Shown here piece after piece: positions 60,201 through 64,000 of a stretch of 64,000 bases of DNA. The DNA is from Apodemus sylvaticus (taxonomy: Eukaryota > Chordata > Mammalia > Rodentia > Muridae). A model generated the notes under the pieces. The model worked only from the letters and a program-made list of their open reading frames with translations, ran no database searches and had not been told where the DNA came from. The number at the start of each line of letters is the position of its first letter. The stretch's first letter is position 1. The stretch covers positions 85,822,350-85,886,349 of the forward strand of contig NC_067473.1 in assembly GCF_947179515.1 (NCBI RefSeq). Reading direction: 5' to 3'. The position numbers were made by a program, and so were the translations under genes.

Positions 60201-62550
60201 TTGCTGTTCTCGAATTGTAAGAATAATGATTGGCATACACTATTGTCATAAGAGATACTCTTTCTGTTAATTTTTCTATTAATATGGGTATGTGAGCCAT
60301 ATAAAGTTGCAGCTTCTCTTGTTTCCCTTTTGATCCCACACCATTAATCTACTGGATATTTTGTCTTATTCCTGGTAATTTACAAATTCCTATGAACTGT
60401 GTGTAAACCATCTCAAGTGGTCAATCTGGATTTCATGACCACTAATATTACCTCCCATAATATGATACTAATATTACCTCCCATATCTACCAAATGTTCA
60501 GTGTCAAAAATGTTCATTTGCACCATTAATTTGGGTCTCTGATCATTAAACTTTATTTGCCAGAATACCTGTTTTTCCTCTACTCCCAAAAGCTGCTGTT
60601 CTTTCTATTGGAACATTATTGCTTTTAAAATAAGAAAAAAACTGTTTGGAAATTCTATTCCTTGCATTAATTTGTGTCTCCTTTCACACATATACCATGA
60701 TTCTAATTTTTTTGCTTGCTAGCCCCACCTAGTGTACAGGGATTCACAATAAATCCCAGATTATTAAACTTCTTAATTCAAAGATTATTCTAATTGTTCC
60801 TGAGGTCAAAAGACCACACATACCAGTGATTAATTTGTAACATTAAACATTTGGAAATAGGGTAAGAGGAATATTTGTGGCCATGTCCCTAGCTGCACTC
60901 CCATCTGTTGCAGGTTTAAGATCTAAATGTTAAATACTAAATGTTGATTTTCTTGCCTGTTGGTACTTTCTGGGTTAAAAAAAAAAGGAAGACAATTTTT
61001 ATTATTTACTATGGGACCATGAGCTCACAGGTCTCTCTGTTGTTTCCAAAGGACTAGCAATCTTTTTACTGATCTTTTTACCCTTTCCACAGTGGCTATC
61101 ATATAAAAGTTTACAGTCCAAAACAGCCAAAATGTGCTTATTCTCTTCTATAAACACCATATTCTCTAGATCAAATGTAACTTCAACTTAACATTTGAAT
61201 ATTCTAACTTTAAAATCCCTTTTGAGATGGCCAAATTCACAATTAAAACATTGAACATTTTTATTTCTAAGACTTCTAGATATAGCTTGTCATAAGATAT
61301 TAGCATGACACTTCTGAAAAAGAATACCAGTAATTTCTCTTACCCATTCATATATCAGGGTTCCTCATACTTTCAATGGTCCGATTGCACATATAAAATA
61401 AGTATTCACTTTTTGAGAGGCCAATATTTCTATGAATAACTATCTGGCTTTAGCCATGGATGTAGCTCTATTTACAACTGAAACCAATCTCTGTAAAAAA
61501 ATCAGTGAATGCTTCTATAAGTTTCTATATTACCTTCATGAATAGGTAGATTTTTGCCCTGACTTCTCAATCATATACCAGGTCCTTAAAACCACTGGAT
61601 ATTTTTCAATTATGCCATCATTACATCAGATTTCTTCTTGTAAATGAGTATGACACCCTTCATCAAACAGTTGGTCTTCAGTGATATGTATCCCCCTTTT
61701 TTATATTCTGTTGTTCTATGTTTTTGGTTTCATGCTTTATGATGACAAACACTGTAATTGTTGTCCAGCTTATAGAAGAGCTGACACCAATCTTTTCCAA
61801 TCTTGGGGATAACTCTATTCTGCCTAGCTCAAGTATTTAATATGTCTTTAATAAATAGAGCATATAAGGCATACAAATACTATTGCCTCTTTAAAATGAT
61901 TTACATCTACCATTTCTTTTGGATACCAGGTTATCCCATGCTAAGCAGGAATAGCATCATTAGTAGGCATATGCTGCAAAAAGACTGGGAAGGCCTAATG
62001 TTGTGGTGTAGGCCCAAGTAAAACCTCTGGTTGTACACTCAGCTGCGTACTATATGGTTAAATCTCTACCATTCTTTGCTCTTCTCAGCCTCTACTTTCA
62101 CTGAGGTGCTAGGGCAACCTGTCAGCAAAAATTCAGAGAGCAGTTCAAGGAAACAGCTTACCTTCCAGACTATTTTTTTTCCCTTTTTCATCATTCAGTA
62201 CATTCCTGGTAACAGGCACCAGGTCTGAATACTGCTGTTCTCCTCCCAGTGGCTCTTTTTTTGTTCTGAAGCACTTCTACCTCTATTCACAAGCTCTCTA
62301 GAAATTTCTCTAACAAAATTAGTTATCAACTATCCCCAAACATTTACAAAGAAGTATAATTGAAAACCAGGAATAAAACTAAAACTCTACTCTGGAAAAG
62401 ACATAGGAAACTACCGAGCTACCATAGATGCTATTATGCCAACCTCTTTGAGGAACACTTCTCACCCTTCATAGTACAACCTTTCTTTTACCACATTTGA
62501 AGCAGAAATATCCATTATGCTTTCACCAAGTTGGGCACCACTTGAAGACT
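57290..62550 (-). mobile_element. Degenerate ERVK-type provirus interior (gag-pro-pol order), minus
   Basis: No long ORF survives, but remnants appear in the expected order on the minus strand. The gag region is about 62500-61200, with a nucleocapsid zinc-knuckle relic near 61255-61208 (CFNC..FGHLKRDF, last Cys lost). A protease relic is near 60495-60465 (LVDMGGNISII, where the active-site Thr of DTG is Met). A reverse-transcriptase relic is near 59925-59620 (RMITDLRA, then GIPLSSL), with stops and frameshifts. Below about 59600 pol is barely readable. No flanking LTRs are identified; L1 pieces bound both sides. Non-functional. Confidence 0.7.
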
Positions 62551-62564
62551 TAATATTTTAAAAC

Positions 62565-62690
62565 CTGTATTTTTTTTAATTTTATGTTTTCTTATTGGAT
62601 ATTTTACTTACATTTCAAATGTTATCCCATTTCCTGGTTTCCAACATCAAGAAAACACCTATCCCATACTCCCTCCTTATTTTAATAATA
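62565..62690 (-). mobile_element. L1 3' end fragment, minus
   Basis: TTCTTATTGGATATTTTACTTACATTTCAAATGTTATCCC is a reversed L1 tail. The sequence after about 62690 is not recognised. Confidence 0.65.
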
Positions 62691-62970
62691 GTTTCAAATG
62701 CTTTGACCTCATTTCTAGCCAACCATCCAAAGGAAGGGGAGAAAAGATGGAAAATAGGACAAGTGGATAAGGACCTGCGTAGAAGTAGTTCTTTGTGGGG
62801 GCAATTCCAATCTCTGCTGTCAGGACACCATTAATCCATTTCTATAGTGTCAGGATACCAACCACAAATCAACAGTGTTAAGTATGTTCTAACAGAAAGT
62901 GCCTGCACTCCGCCAAATCTGTACAACTCACTGGCAACTAGAAGGACCAACTGGGACACAAGCAGAAATT

Positions 62971-63188
62971 CTCTGCTATGCTTCTTTTATTTTTTCTATT
63001 TTCTAAATTCTTTGTTTACATTCCAAATGCTTTCCCCTTTCCTGCTTCCCCCCTCCCCATATGTCCCATAAGCCCTATTCTCTCCACCCATTCTCTAATC
63101 ATCTCCCTCCTTTTTCTCTGTTCTGGCACTCCCCTACAATGCTGGATCAAGCCTTTCCAGGATCAGGGCCCTCTCTGCTGTGCTTCTT
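62971..63188 (-). mobile_element. Short L1 3' end with TSD
   Basis: 62988-63171 is a reversed 3' UTR (CTTTGTTTACATTCCAAATGC ... TTTCCAGGATCAGGGCC), flanked by TCTCTGCTATGCTTCTT and TCTCTGCTGTGCTTCTT. Confidence 0.9.
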
Positions 63189-63189
63189 A

Positions 63190-64000
63190 CAATAAAGTGA
63201 AAATGAGTGAAGATTGATATATAAGACCAAGGGATCATGGCAAAACTAGCTATGCAAGCTCACAATCAGTGTTTCTTGAGACCTATTTATTGTTTCTCCA
63301 AACTTTGTATGTCCCTCCATATGTCTTGTTTCTGCTAAGTCCCATGTGAGTCTTTCTTAACAAAACACCATGTGAGTTTTTCAGAAAAATCCACTTGAGT
63401 ATGCATAACCTGATGTATCTAGAAATTTCCAATTGAGCAAGCCTACAGTCTGAATTGTCACACATGAAATGTACAAACAAGTTCTCCCAGGGACAGAGCA
63501 CTTTTCTAGCTCTTTCCCTTCAGAATAACTATGCTGAGAAATGGGTTGCTTTAAGTGGTTTCCTAGTAACTACAGGGGGCCCACATTTGGGACTCCTGAG
63601 ATTCTTCACCTCCTGATAGCTGTGGTGCTTTTTTCTAAGTATTGCGTGGCTCTGGAGAAGGATTAGAATGCATGGTAGACTTGGCAAGGTACTTCTTTGA
63701 CTGGGAGCCTGCCCACTTCCCAAAAGGTATAACTGACCTTACTATGTCTGGGGCGAGGCTGGGCTCCTGCCCTTGATTGGACATATGGAGCTGACATAAC
63801 TGGGTGACATCACAGTGCAGACTTGGCCTTTTTAGAGCAAGCAGGGTGGAACTGAAGTACAGTACATCAGGGCCCAGAAGGGCAGACAATACCTTAGGTA
63901 AACATGTTGAGTTCCAGCTGGTACCTTCTCCCATGAGGAACCATCCTCACATGAAGTCAAATAAACACCCCAGCTTGATGCAACTGCTGATACCACCTTC
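63190..64000 (+). repeat. Repeat 'R', second-half copy
   Basis: Matches 3020-3580 (AAATGTACAAACAAGT; ACATCACAGTGCAGAC; ACTGATACCACCTTC against GAGGACACCACCTTC) and, in its first part, 18670-18850. Runs off the window end. Minus-strand ORFs are not genes. Confidence 0.55.

Overview
The window looks like rodent, most probably rat, genomic DNA. The LINE-1 copies carry rat-type ORF2 and 3' UTR sequence, there are B1 SINEs and long (CT/GA)n and (CTTC)n microsatellites, and no bacterial gene structure. Most of the 64 kb is nested retrotransposon sequence. Nearly all open reading frames are L1 ORF2 pieces, low-complexity translations or chance frames. The species call and any chromosome placement are inferences from sequence character.

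The one gene I can reconstruct is a lipocalin of the odorant-binding protein / probasin / aphrodisin type on the + strand (coding exons from 13281 to 17427). It has six coding exons with intact GT/AG sites and the phase pattern 1-2-1-1-1. Exons 3, 4 and 5 are 71, 111 and 102 bp, and the product is a 169-residue secreted protein. Its ORFs are too short to stand out singly. Rodent members of this family are X-linked (probasin, mouse Obp genes), so an X location is likely but not proven.

The gene sits in a decayed family cluster. Copy B (minus, about 23.6-26.05 kb) is an inverted partial duplicate keeping upstream sequence, exon 1 and part of intron 1. Copy C (minus, about 43.3-44.4 kb) keeps exons 5 and 6 with a frameshift and a lost acceptor. 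An intron-1-like piece lies at about 42.57-43.06 kb. Copy D (plus, about 52.9-56.46 kb) duplicates only the upstream region of the intact gene. Later insertions broke these copies: a CGGBP1 processed pseudogene in intron 4 of copy C, and an L1 with an apparent 3' transduction in copy D.

Layout: 1-2.3 kb, 5' part of an L1 (minus). 2.3-10.6 kb, repeats and a 5'-inverted L1. 10.6-17.7 kb, lipocalin locus A. 17.7-23.3 kb, L1 3' ends, an ERV leader and LTR. 23.3-26.1 kb, lipocalin copy B. 26.1-39.7 kb, nested L1 stack. 39.7-42.3 kb, repeats and a solo LTR. 42.6-48.7 kb, lipocalin copy C with the CGGBP1 retrocopy. 48.7-55.4 kb, L1s, a solo LTR and the transduction element. 55.4-57.3 kb, copy D remnant and an L1 end. 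57.3-62.55 kb, a degenerate ERVK-type provirus interior (minus). 62.55-64 kb, L1 ends and a repeat also found near 3 kb.
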